NCBI RefSeq assembly: GCF_007833165.1 | Contig: NZ_VOBQ01000004.1 | Coordinates: forward strand, 1-64,000 | Length of the DNA stretch: 64,000 bases | Reading direction: 5' to 3' | Source: Caenimonas sedimenti | GTDB lineage: Bacteria > Pseudomonadota > Gammaproteobacteria > Burkholderiales > Burkholderiaceae_C | In this document: piece after piece, positions 1 through 8,101 of the stretch | How the letters are laid out: each line of letters starts with the position of its first letter | Numbering within the stretch: the first letter of the stretch is position 1 | The notes under the pieces: generated by a model | Databases searched by the model: none | Seen by the model: only the letters and a program-made list of their open reading frames with translations | Told to the model about the DNA's origin: nothing | Program-made: the position numbers and the translations under genes

Positions 1-32
1 CCCTCCCAACCTCCCCCCAAAGGGGGGAGGAG
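1..32. repeat. REP-like GC palindrome at window edge
   Basis: A hairpin made of CCTCCCCCC, a loop of AAA, and GGGGGGAGG (positions 10-30), preceded by TCCCAAC. The block TCCCAACCTYCCCC recurs near 59709-59720 in the element after ntrC, so this is probably a member of the same dispersed repeat family, cut by the window edge. Its GGAGGAG tail is also the nearest purine-rich sequence upstream of the coxE-like start at 45. Confidence 0.5.
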
Positions 33-44
33 CAATAGACCAGC

Positions 45-1226
45 ATGCAACTCGGTGACGCCCGCACCGGCAAGTTCGCCGACAACATCGCCGGTTTCGG
101 CCGGGCCTTGCGGCGCGCCGGCCTGCGCGTCGACAGCGCCCGCATCGCGCTGGCGCAGGAGGCGGCGCTGCTGGTCGGCGTGGCCGGCCGCGAAGACCTG
201 GGGGCCGCGATGGAGGCCGTGCTGGTCAGCCGCGAGCAGGACCGCTTCGTGTTCCGCGAGCTCTACGACGCCTACTTCCGTGACCCCGAGATCGCGCACA
301 AGCTGCTCGCGCAGATGTTGCCGACCGCCGAAGGGCAGGCGGCCCCCTCCAAGCGCCGGCCACGCGTGAACGAAGCGTTGGCGCCGCAGAAGGCTTTCGG
401 CACGGGCCCGCAGAAGCCCAAGGAAAAGGAAATCGAGTTCGACGCCGCGATGACATCCAGCGACGCCGAGCGCCTGAAACACGCGGACTTCAACGCGATG
501 AGCGCCAGCGAATATCGCCTGGTGGAGCGCCTGGCGCGCGACATCGTGCTGGCCGTGCCGCAGATGCAGACGCGACGGCCGCGCCCTGGAGCGCGCGGCG
601 CGCGGCTCGATTGGTCCCGCAGCCTGCGCCACGCCAGCCGCACCGGTGGCGAGCTGATGGAGCTGCCGCGCCTGCACCACGGGCAACAAGCGCTGCCGTT
701 GCTGGTGCTGGTGGACGTGTCCGGCTCCATGGAACGCTATGCGCGGCTGCTGCTCGCCTTCCTGCACGCGGCGACCCGGCATCACCGCCGGCGGGACGTC
801 TTCGCGTTCGGCACGCACCTGACCGACCTCACGCCGGTTTTCCGCATCGCGGACAGCGACGCCATGCTTGCCGCCGCCGGCGCAGCCATCGACGACTTTG
901 CTGGCGGCACGCGCCTGGGCGAATCCCTGGCCACGCTGCGCGAGCGCCATGCGCGCCGGCTGGTCGGCCGGCGCACGCTGGTCCTGCTGATCACCGACGG
1001 GCTGGACACGGGCGACACGGAACAACTGGCGCGTGAACTCGATTGGCTCACGCACCGCACGCGCCGCCTGCTGTGGCTCAACCCGCTGCTGCGCTTCGAC
1101 GGCTACTCGCCGCTGGCGCGGGGCGCGGCCGTGCTCAACCGCTACGCCCATGGCATGCTTGCGGTGCACAACCTCAGCAAGCTGGAAGACCTCGCGGCCA
1201 GCCTGGCCGCGGTCATGCGCCGCTGA
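45..1226 (+). CDS. coxE: CoxE-like VWA-domain protein
   Basis: A 393-residue protein whose C-terminal half is a von Willebrand factor A domain with a MIDAS motif DVSGS (Asp224, Ser226, Ser228), while the N-terminal half is helical and charged. CoxE proteins work with the MoxR-type ATPase CoxD in maturing CO dehydrogenase and related molybdenum hydroxylases, probably during insertion of the Cu-S or sulfurated Mo site. The neighbours coxG and xdhC/coxI support this. CoxD and the catalytic large, medium and small subunits are not in the window and would be expected upstream. The ATG at 45 lies a few bases after a repeat whose GGAGGAG tail may act as ribosome binding site, at somewhat long spacing. 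Assignment to the CoxE family is by domain layout and context. Confidence 0.82.
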   Translation: MQLGDARTGKFADNIAGFGRALRRAGLRVDSARIALAQEAALLVGVAGREDLGAAMEAVLVSREQDRFVFRELYDAYFRDPEIAHKLLAQMLPTAEGQAAPSKRRPRVNEALAPQKAFGTGPQKPKEKEIEFDAAMTSSDAERLKHADFNAMSASEYRLVERLARDIVLAVPQMQTRRPRPGARGARLDWSRSLRHASRTGGELMELPRLHHGQQALPLLVLVDVSGSMERYARLLLAFLHAATRHHRRRDVFAFGTHLTDLTPVFRIADSDAMLAAAGAAIDDFAGGTRLGESLATLRERHARRLVGRRTLVLLITDGLDTGDTEQLARELDWLTHRTRRLLWLNPLLRFDGYSPLARGAAVLNRYAHGMLAVHNLSKLEDLAASLAAVMRR

Positions 1227-1251
1227 AACAAAACAACGGAAGAAATCGATC

Positions 1252-1848
1252 ATGGAAATGCAAGGCAGCCGCCGGCTCGCGGTCTCGCAGCAGCAGGCCT
1301 GGGACGCACTCAACGACCCCGAGGTGCTGAAGACCTGCATCCCCGGCTGCGAGAAGGTCGAGGCGACGGGCGAGAACCACTACACCATGGTCATGGCGGT
1401 GCGCATCGGTCCCGTCTCGGCCCGCTTCAACGGCAAGATCGCCTTGGCCGACGTGCTGCCGCCGAACAGCTACACGCTGAACTTCGAGGGGCAGGGCGGC
1501 GCGGCCGGCTTCGGCAAGGGCAGCGCCAAGGTGGCGCTGGCACCGCCGGTCGAAGGCGGCGGATGCGAGCTGACCTACAGCGCCACCGCGCAGGTGGGCG
1601 GCAAGATCGCGCAGGTGGGCCAACGGCTGGTGGATGGCGTCGCCAGGTCGATGGCGGAGGACTTCTTCAAGCGCTTCGACAACGAGATGCAACGGCAGCA
1701 CCCGCAAGCCGCTGCAGCTGCAGCTGCTGCCGAGCTGCCGGCGCAGCCAGCCGCTGCATCCGCGGCGCCGGGCACGGGCACGCCGATTTGGGTATGGGTG
1801 GGCCTGGGCATTGCCGTCATCGTGGGTTACCTGCTGTTCGGGCGCTGA
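1252..1848 (+). CDS. coxG: CoxG-type SRPBCC protein with C-terminal membrane anchor
   Basis: A 198-residue protein starting at ATG 1252 behind GGAAGAAATC. Residues 1 to about 150 form a CoxG/SRPBCC (START-like) domain, including the typical CIPGCEKVE segment near residue 25. A low-complexity Ala/Pro linker follows, then a single hydrophobic segment (about residues 178-196) that ends the protein, suggesting a tail-anchored inner-membrane topology. In carboxydotrophs CoxG recruits CO dehydrogenase to the cytoplasmic membrane. In non-CO oxidisers CoxG homologues accompany other xanthine-oxidase-family enzymes. It follows coxE after 25 bases and precedes the TonB receptor by 3 bases, so it is in the same operon. 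Confidence 0.88.
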   Translation: MEMQGSRRLAVSQQQAWDALNDPEVLKTCIPGCEKVEATGENHYTMVMAVRIGPVSARFNGKIALADVLPPNSYTLNFEGQGGAAGFGKGSAKVALAPPVEGGGCELTYSATAQVGGKIAQVGQRLVDGVARSMAEDFFKRFDNEMQRQHPQAAAAAAAAELPAQPAAASAAPGTGTPIWVWVGLGIAVIVGYLLFGR

Positions 1849-1851
1849 AGC

Positions 1852-3972
1852 ATGAAACGGGGCGTGACACGCTTCGCGTTGCTGGCGCTGGCACTGCTGC
1901 CGCAAGCCGCACGCGCGCAGGGCGAGACCAGCCTGCGTCCCATCGTGGTCACGCCCGGCCAGGGCGTGGCGCAGCCTGCGTTCGACACCCCGGCCTCCGT
2001 CGATGTCATCGACGGCGCCACGCTTCGCCATGGCCAGTTGGGCATCAACCTCTCGGAGTCTCTGGTGCGGGTGCCGGGCGTGGTGGCGCTGAATCGCCAG
2101 AACTACGCGCAGGACATCCAGGTTTCGGTGCGTGGCTACGGTGCACGCGCGACCTTCGGCGTGCGCGGGCTGCGCCTCTACGTGGACGGCATCCCCGCCA
2201 CCGCGCCGGACGGGCAGGGACAGGTCTCGCATTTCGACCTGGCGTCGGCCGGGCGCCTCGAAGTGTTGCGCGGCCCCTTCTCGTCGCTGTACGGCAATTC
2301 CTCCGGCGGCGTGATCAGCCTTTTCACCGCCGACGGTGCGCCCGGCCATGCGGTGGAAGCCGGCACCGCCTTCGGCAGCGACAGTGTGCGCCGCCACACC
2401 CTGCGCCTGAGCGGCGAGCAGGGCGCGTGGAACTACAACATCAGCGCCCTGCGTTTCTCCACCGATGGCTGGCGCGAGCACAGCGCGGCCGAACGCACCG
2501 GATTCAACGGCAAGTTCCGCCTGCAGGCCAGCGCCGATACCAAGGTCACGCTGGTGCTGAACGCGATGGACATGCCGGACGTGCAGGATCCACTGGGCCT
2601 CACCCGCGCCGAATACGAAGCCAACCCGCGCCAGGCGAGCCCCGCCGCGCTGCAGTTCAACACCCGCAAGTCGGTGGACCAGATGCAGCTGGGCGCGATC
2701 ATCGAACATCGGTTGGACGCCGCGCAGTCGCTCAAGCTCACCGCCTGGCGCGGCGCGCGCGGCACCGAGCAGTTCCAGGCCATTCCCGTCGGGACGCAGA
2801 CGCCGGCCACCCACCCAGGTGGCGTGATCGTGCTGGACCGCGACTACCGGGGCATCGACGCACAATGGCTGCGCAAGGGCAATGTGGCGGGCGGTGCCTG
2901 GACCGTCACGGCCGGCCTCTACGCCGACGAGCTGGTGGAACGGCGCCAGGGCTTCCAGAACTTCAGCGGCAGCACGCTCGGCGTGATGGGCGCGAAGCGG
3001 CGCGACGAAGACAACCAGGTCCGCAGCTTCGACCAGTACCTGCAAGGCGTCTGGAACGGCGAGCGCTTCAGCCTGACGGCCGGCCTGCGCCATTCGAAGG
3101 TGCGCTTCGATTCGCGCGACAACTACATCGCCACCGGTAACGGGGACGACAGTGGCAAGACCAGTTTCAATGCCACCACGCCGGTGCTGGGCGCGGTCTG
3201 GCACCTGAGCGACACCGTCAACCTTTACGCGGCGGCAGGCCGCGGTTTCGAGACGCCGACGTTCAACGAGCTGGCCTATCGTGCCAGCGGCCAGCCAGGC
3301 CTGAACTTTGACCTGCGCAGCGCTACCAGCCGCCAATGGGAACTGGGCGTGAAGGCCGAGCCTTTGCCGCGCTGGCGCGTCAACGCGGCGCTGTTCCAGG
3401 CGCGCACCAGCGACGAGATCGTCGTGCTCAGCAACGCGGGCGGGCGCAGCACGTTCCAGAATGCGGGCAGCACGCGGCGCCGTGGATTCGAGGCGGCGCT
3501 GGATGGGCGCTGGGGCGAAGGCTGGTCTTTCCATCTCGCGGCGACCTGGCTGGACGCGATCTACGCGTCGGACTTCCTCACGTGCACCAGCGCGCCGTGC
3601 ACCACGCCCAATGCGCTGGTCGCGGCCGGCAACCGCATCCCCGGCATTCCTCGCACCAATGTGTTCGCGGAGCTGGCGTGGCGGCACCGACCCTGGGGGC
3701 TCGAGACCGCCCTCGAATGGCGGCACCAGGGCGAGATCGCGACCGACGACCGCAACACCGACAGCGCGCCGCGCGCCAACCTGTTCAGCGTGCGCCTCGG
3801 GCTGGCACAGCAAGTGGGCCGTTGGACGGTGCGGGAATTCCTGCGCGTCGACAACGTGGCGGGGCGCAAGACGGTAGGCTCGGTGATCGTGAATGAAGGC
3901 AACCGCCGGTTCTTCGAGCCGGCGCCGGGCCGCACCTGGCTGGCGGGCGTGAACGCCAGCTACGCCTTCTGA
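1852..3972 (+). CDS. TonB-dependent outer-membrane receptor
   Basis: A 706-residue protein with an N-terminal signal peptide ending near residue 23 (ARAQG). A plug domain covers about residues 30-160 (LSESLVRVPG, SVRGYG, LEVLRGPFSSLYG), followed by a long beta-barrel ending in the aromatic terminus SYAF expected for outer-membrane insertion. It imports a substrate across the outer membrane using TonB-ExbBD energy. It lies 3 bases after coxG and 9 bases before xdhC, inside a molybdenum-hydroxylase maturation operon, an unusual place for such a receptor. Its ligand cannot be read from sequence; a metal chelate, or the aromatic or heterocyclic substrate of the associated hydroxylase, are both possible. 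Confidence 0.93.
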   Translation: MKRGVTRFALLALALLPQAARAQGETSLRPIVVTPGQGVAQPAFDTPASVDVIDGATLRHGQLGINLSESLVRVPGVVALNRQNYAQDIQVSVRGYGARATFGVRGLRLYVDGIPATAPDGQGQVSHFDLASAGRLEVLRGPFSSLYGNSSGGVISLFTADGAPGHAVEAGTAFGSDSVRRHTLRLSGEQGAWNYNISALRFSTDGWREHSAAERTGFNGKFRLQASADTKVTLVLNAMDMPDVQDPLGLTRAEYEANPRQASPAALQFNTRKSVDQMQLGAIIEHRLDAAQSLKLTAWRGARGTEQFQAIPVGTQTPATHPGGVIVLDRDYRGIDAQWLRKGNVAGGAWTVTAGLYADELVERRQGFQNFSGSTLGVMGAKRRDEDNQVRSFDQYLQGVWNGERFSLTAGLRHSKVRFDSRDNYIATGNGDDSGKTSFNATTPVLGAVWHLSDTVNLYAAAGRGFETPTFNELAYRASGQPGLNFDLRSATSRQWELGVKAEPLPRWRVNAALFQARTSDEIVVLSNAGGRSTFQNAGSTRRRGFEAALDGRWGEGWSFHLAATWLDAIYASDFLTCTSAPCTTPNALVAAGNRIPGIPRTNVFAELAWRHRPWGLETALEWRHQGEIATDDRNTDSAPRANLFSVRLGLAQQVGRWTVREFLRVDNVAGRKTVGSVIVNEGNRRFFEPAPGRTWLAGVNASYAF

Positions 3973-3981
3973 AGGAAGCAA

Positions 3982-5052
3982 ATGGAAAACCTCGACGTGA
4001 CCGTCCTGCGTGCACTGCGTGACTGGCGGCAGGCCGGCAAGCGCGCCATGCTGGCGACGGTGGTGCGCACCTGGGGCTCGTCGCCGCGGCCCATCGGCTC
4101 GATCATGGCCTTGGCCGAAGACGGTTCGGTGGTGGGCTCGGTCTCCGGCGGCTGCATCGAAGACGACCTGGTCTACCGGCACACGCAGGCCTATGCCGGC
4201 AAGGGCGAACCCGGCCACCAGATTCCGTCCGGCCCGCCATCGTTCGTCAAGTACGGCGTGACGGCCGACGAAGCGCATCGCTTTGGCCTGCCCTGCGGTG
4301 GCACGCTGGAGCTGCTGCTCGAATACGACCCTGATCCCGACACCCTCGCGGCGCTGGTCCGCGCCTTGGAGGCGGGCCGCCTGATGCGGCGCAGCGTGCG
4401 GCTGGACGACGGCCAGGTCTCGCTGAGCGAAGCCCAGGCGCCCGAGGAGCTGAGCCTGCGCGACAACCTGCTGGTCAACATCTTCGGCCCCGAGTACCGC
4501 ATGCTCCTGATCGGCGCCGGTCAACTCACCGAATATCTCGCCACCATGGCGCTCTTCAGCGGCTTCGCCGTCACCGTCTGCGACCCGCGCGAGGAGTACC
4601 GCGGTGCCTGGAGCGTCGCCGGCGCGAAGCTGGTGAGCGACATGCCCGACGACCTGGTGCTTGCGTTCAAGCCGGACCGCCGCAGCTGCGTGGTGGCGCT
4701 CACGCACGATCCCAAGCTCGACGATCTGGCCTTGCTGGAAGCGCTGAAGACGGACGCCTTTTACGTCGGCGCCATCGGCAGCCGCCGCAACAACGAGGCG
4801 CGGCATCAGCGGATGATCGAGCACTTCGGCATGACCGCCGCCGACCTCCAGCGCCTGCGCGGGCCCATCGGCGTCTACATCGGCAGCAAGACGCCGCCGG
4901 AGATCGCGGTGAGCGTGATGGCGGAGATCCTCGCCGCGAAGAACGGCGTCACCCTGCCGCGCGACATGGAAGTGGCGCAGGCGAAGAACGCGCAGTCAAT
5001 CCTGCCCAATCAGGCGGAAGCCGGGATCGTCTGCAGCGTGGCGCGCAGCTGA
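3982..5052 (+). CDS. XdhC/CoxI family molybdenum hydroxylase maturation protein
   Basis: A 356-residue protein. The N-terminal XdhC_CoxI domain holds the conserved GGCIED motif near residues 55-60, and a C-terminal Rossmann-type domain starts at about residue 170 (LLIGAGQLTEYLA) with the family motif AIGSRRN near residue 265. XdhC binds the molybdenum cofactor, protects its sulfurated form and inserts it into xanthine dehydrogenase-type enzymes. Together with CoxE and CoxG it marks this as the accessory end of a Mo-hydroxylase operon. It is the last gene of the operon; the convergent P450 gene ends 88 bases downstream. RBS-like GAAGGAAGC precedes the ATG. Confidence 0.92.
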   Translation: MENLDVTVLRALRDWRQAGKRAMLATVVRTWGSSPRPIGSIMALAEDGSVVGSVSGGCIEDDLVYRHTQAYAGKGEPGHQIPSGPPSFVKYGVTADEAHRFGLPCGGTLELLLEYDPDPDTLAALVRALEAGRLMRRSVRLDDGQVSLSEAQAPEELSLRDNLLVNIFGPEYRMLLIGAGQLTEYLATMALFSGFAVTVCDPREEYRGAWSVAGAKLVSDMPDDLVLAFKPDRRSCVVALTHDPKLDDLALLEALKTDAFYVGAIGSRRNNEARHQRMIEHFGMTAADLQRLRGPIGVYIGSKTPPEIAVSVMAEILAAKNGVTLPRDMEVAQAKNAQSILPNQAEAGIVCSVARS

Positions 5053-5097
5053 AGCGGCGGCGCACACAGCGCGGCTTCCAGCGCGTTCGCGCGGCAG

Positions 5098-5151
5098 CCA
5101 CCGGCCGGCGCGGTCAAACGGCCGCCACCGGCCGGCGCGCTCAAACGGCCG
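5098..5151. repeat. 27-bp tandem duplication spanning the P450 stop codon
   Basis: Two adjacent 27-base units, 5098-5124 and 5125-5151, both beginning CCACCGGCCGGCGCG and ending TCAAACGGCCG, with a single G/C difference. The right-hand unit contains the minus-strand P450 stop codon TGA (TCA at 5141-5143). The left-hand unit carries a second in-frame TGA at 5114-5116. The unit length is a multiple of three. Confidence 0.9.
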
Positions 5152-6622
5152 CACCGGCGGCGTGTGCCGCCACACTCTTGCGCAACGTCATCCGCAATCC
5201 CACCGGTGCCATCGCGAACATCAGGCGTTCGGCCGGCTCGCCGCCGTGTTCGGTGCCGACCGAAGCGATGTCGAAGTTCACCAGGAGCGTCAGCATCACC
5301 ATCTTCATTTCCTGCAATGCCAGGTAGCGACCCGGACACATGCGGGGACCGGCGCCGAAAGGCATGGAGACACGCCGGGGGGCGGCTGGCGACAAGCCGT
5401 CCTCGCCCAGCCAGCGCTCGGGCTTGAACAGCGCGGCCTCGGGCACATGCTGGTCGTCGATGCTGTCGTGGCGCATCAACACCATCACCACGGTGCCGGT
5501 GGGCACGGCCACGTCGCCCACCACGGCTTCCTTCAGTGCCTGCAGCCCCATCAGGGGCGCCACCGGCCGCAGGCGCATGGTCTCGTGCATGCAGGCTTCG
5601 ACGTAGTCCAGCTGCGCCAGGTGGTCCAGGGTGACCGGGCCGCCCCCGGCCATGACACGGCGGGCCTCGGTCTGCGCGCGCGCCAACGCAGCGGGGTGCC
5701 CGTGCAGCAACCAGATGGCCCAGGCCAGGGTGTTGGCGGTGGTGTCCTCGCCGGCCAGCAACATGGTCATGACATTGCCGGCCACCTGGGAATCGGTGAT
5801 GCCGCTGCCGGGTTCGTCGGCGGCCACGAGCATGGCCTCCAGCAGGTTCTGTGGCGCTGCGCGGCGCGCGGGGTCGGCCAGCCGGATGCGGGCATCTGCG
5901 ATGAAGCCATCGATCGCCTGGTCGACCGCCGCCAGCGCGCGGGCCAGGGCCTTGTCGGACGGCAGTTCGAACCAGCGCCAGTACGGCACGGCGCTCACCA
6001 TGCGGGTGAACAGCTTGGGGAAGATCTTGTCCAGGTGGCGCTGGATGATGTTCTCGTCGGACTCGAGGGTGTTGACGTCGGTGCCGAAGGCCAGGCCGGC
6101 GATGGCGTCCACCGTGAAGCGCATCAGGTCGGCTTGCAAGTCGATGGCCCTGCCGCTGCCCGCAGCTTTCGCCCAGCGGCCGGCCAGCCGCTCGCCGCAC
6201 TTGACCAGCGAGGGGTAATAGGCTTTCACATGGCCAGGGTCGAAGGCGGCCATCACCATCCGGCGCTGGCGCCGCCACTCGTCGCCATTGGAGCCGAACA
6301 GCCCCGCCTTCAGGCCCATCTCCATCCCGATCAGCTGTTGCCGTTCGGTCCGGCGGAATCCATCCGGCCGATCGCGCAACACCGTGGCAACGGCTTCGTG
6401 GTCGGCCACCACCAGCACATTCTGGGGACCCATCCGCAAGCGGAAGATGCGGCCGTACTGCCGGGCCCATGCGGCCAGCTGCAAGTGCATCCCGGCCGGC
6501 CGCAACTGTGGCAGGTTGCCCAGCACCGGCCAGCCGGGCGGCGCCGGCAGATCAGCCACCCGGCGTAGCGGCGCCGGGGCCGCAGGTGGGGTGTCTGCTA
6601 CACGCGGGATGACGCTGGACAT
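5141..6622 (-). CDS. Cytochrome P450
   Basis: A 493-residue haem monooxygenase. Visible landmarks are a proline-rich entry (LPAPPGWPVLGN, residues 25-36), the I-helix oxygen-activation motif AGEDTT (290-295), the ExxR motif ETMR (347-350) and the haem-binding signature FGAGPRMCPG with the cysteine ligand at residue 429. There is no fused reductase domain and no ferredoxin or reductase gene nearby, so it must use electron carriers encoded elsewhere. ATG at 6622 is chosen over an upstream in-frame ATG at 6652 because GCAGGAG sits about 6 bases before it. There is no membrane anchor, so it is probably soluble. The substrate is unknown. It is transcribed convergently with xdhC and a tandem duplication overlaps its 3' end. 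Confidence 0.95.
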   Translation of the reverse strand: MSSVIPRVADTPPAAPAPLRRVADLPAPPGWPVLGNLPQLRPAGMHLQLAAWARQYGRIFRLRMGPQNVLVVADHEAVATVLRDRPDGFRRTERQQLIGMEMGLKAGLFGSNGDEWRRQRRMVMAAFDPGHVKAYYPSLVKCGERLAGRWAKAAGSGRAIDLQADLMRFTVDAIAGLAFGTDVNTLESDENIIQRHLDKIFPKLFTRMVSAVPYWRWFELPSDKALARALAAVDQAIDGFIADARIRLADPARRAAPQNLLEAMLVAADEPGSGITDSQVAGNVMTMLLAGEDTTANTLAWAIWLLHGHPAALARAQTEARRVMAGGGPVTLDHLAQLDYVEACMHETMRLRPVAPLMGLQALKEAVVGDVAVPTGTVVMVLMRHDSIDDQHVPEAALFKPERWLGEDGLSPAAPRRVSMPFGAGPRMCPGRYLALQEMKMVMLTLLVNFDIASVGTEHGGEPAERLMFAMAPVGLRMTLRKSVAAHAAGAAV

Positions 6623-6729
6623 GGACACTCCTGCAGGCGCCTGGCGGCGCACAGGCCAAGGATACGCGACAGGCGGTGCGGCGCGAAGATGCGCGCGGTG
6701 GCCCGGTCCGAGGCGTGCGCGTCGGGGGG

Positions 6730-7947
6730 CTATGGGGACGCGGCCGAGCCGCCGCCCGGGCGGCGGCTCTCACGCCATGACGCCGGCGTCGCACCCAGTT
6801 CTCGCCTGAACACCGTGTTCAGATACTGGACGGAGCGGAAACCGCTCGCCAGCGCGATGTCGGCGATGCCCATCTGCGTCTTCCCCAGCAACTGGAAGCA
6901 ACGCTGCAGCTTGTGCTGCAGGATCTCGTCGTGGACCGAACGCTTCAGCTCCCGCCGGAAGTACATCTCCAGCGATGAGCGCGACAAGCCGACCGTCTGC
7001 GCCACCTGGTCCGTCTTGATGCCCTGGCAGGCGTACTGGCGGATGTAGTGCAGCGCGCGCATCACGGGCGCGCTGTGTTCGACGTCGCGCGCGGTGGACG
7101 CGCGCGCATGCACGCTGGCCGGCGGCACGACCACCCGGATGTCGCCCACGGGCGATCCACCGAGGGCCTGGTGCAGGAGGTGCGCCGCGCGATAGCCCAT
7201 GTCGTGCGTGCCCTGGCTCACCGAGCTGAGCTGGATCCTGGTCAGGTGCTGGCCCAGCGTGTCGTTGTCGATCCCGATGATGGCGACCTCGTCGGGCACC
7301 GCGAAGCCGCCGACGATGCAGGCCTGCAGCACCTGGCGCGCGCGCGCATCCGTGACGGCGACGATGCCGATGGGTTTGGGCAGGCTGTGCAGCCACGAAA
7401 GCAGTTTCCGCGTTGCGCTGCCCCAGGTGGGCGCGCTGGTCGCCAGGCCCCGGTGGATGTCGCCGGTCAGGCCGTCGCGGGCCAGCCAGGCGGTGAAGGC
7501 CTTCTCACGCTCCTGGGCCCAACGGTTCAGCGGTGACTCCGGCAGGCTGTAGCAGGCAAAGCGCGTAAGCCCCGACTCCACCAGGTGGGTCATCGCCCGC
7601 TCGACGAGTTCGCGGTTGTCGGTGGCGACATATGGCACGTCGGCGGGGTAGCACGCGGGGTCTTCGTAGGAACCCCCGACGGCGATGACCGGCACGCGCA
7701 CGCCGGCAAGCGCACGCGCCACGGTCGGATCGTCGTAGTCCGCGATGATGCCGTCGCCCTCCCAGTCGTGGATGCCATCGAGCCGGAAGCGGAAATCCTC
7801 CTCGAGGAAAAGATCCCAGGCGACCCGGGTCTGGTTCACGTAGTCGCCGATGCCCGTGATGATTTCGCGGTCATACACCTTGCTCGCATGAAAGAGCAAA
7901 GCCACGCGCAACACGGTGGGGCCAGTCTGGCGGGAGGGTGCTTCCAT
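6730..7947 (-). CDS. xylR: XylR-type xylose-responsive regulator
   Basis: A 405-residue regulator with an N-terminal LacI/periplasmic-binding-protein-like sugar-sensing domain (about residues 12-282, with GIDNDTLG near 225-232) and a C-terminal AraC-type double helix-turn-helix DNA-binding domain (about 295-393, with [19 protein letters not shown]). This order of domains is that of E. coli XylR, which binds D-xylose and activates xylA and xylF promoters. It is divergent from xylA with a 154-base intergenic region holding a tandem direct repeat suited to this class. It is thus the probable activator of the whole xylA-to-xylB operon. Confidence 0.92.
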   Translation of the reverse strand: MEAPSRQTGPTVLRVALLFHASKVYDREIITGIGDYVNQTRVAWDLFLEEDFRFRLDGIHDWEGDGIIADYDDPTVARALAGVRVPVIAVGGSYEDPACYPADVPYVATDNRELVERAMTHLVESGLTRFACYSLPESPLNRWAQEREKAFTAWLARDGLTGDIHRGLATSAPTWGSATRKLLSWLHSLPKPIGIVAVTDARARQVLQACIVGGFAVPDEVAIIGIDNDTLGQHLTRIQLSSVSQGTHDMGYRAAHLLHQALGGSPVGDIRVVVPPASVHARASTARDVEHSAPVMRALHYIRQYACQGIKTDQVAQTVGLSRSSLEMYFRRELKRSVHDEILQHKLQRCFQLLGKTQMGIADIALASGFRSVQYLNTVFRRELGATPASWRESRRPGGGSAASP

Positions 7948-8009
7948 GGTCCGGCTTGTCGATCACTCTGATCTTGGCATATCCACCGGATTGCTGCGCT
8001 GCAGAAAGC

Positions 8010-8041
8010 AATTTCGCAAGCCGCGCTCGCAAATTTCGCAA
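8010..8041 (+). promoter_or_regulatory. Candidate XylR operator and xylA promoter region
   Basis: Two perfect copies of AATTTCGCAA lie at 8010-8019 and 8032-8041, start to start 22 bases, about two helical turns, as expected for an AraC-family dimer bound to tandem sites. A TAGGAT hexamer at 8065-8070 could be the -10 element. No good -35 is present 17 bases upstream (GC-rich), which suits activator dependence. Both the repeats and the hexamer lie between xylR and xylA. The protein-site match is inferred, not shown. Confidence 0.6.
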
Positions 8042-8101
8042 TCGCGGGCGCGGAAGCGCGGTCCTAGGATCGCGCCATCGGAAGTAGCCACAGACAAACC
8101 C

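Noticed and set aside
1213..4824. A continuous minus-strand open frame of about 1200 codons opposite coxG and the TonB receptor
   Set aside because: It is the antisense of well-supported genes, shows no family motif, and such long shadows are expected at this GC content.
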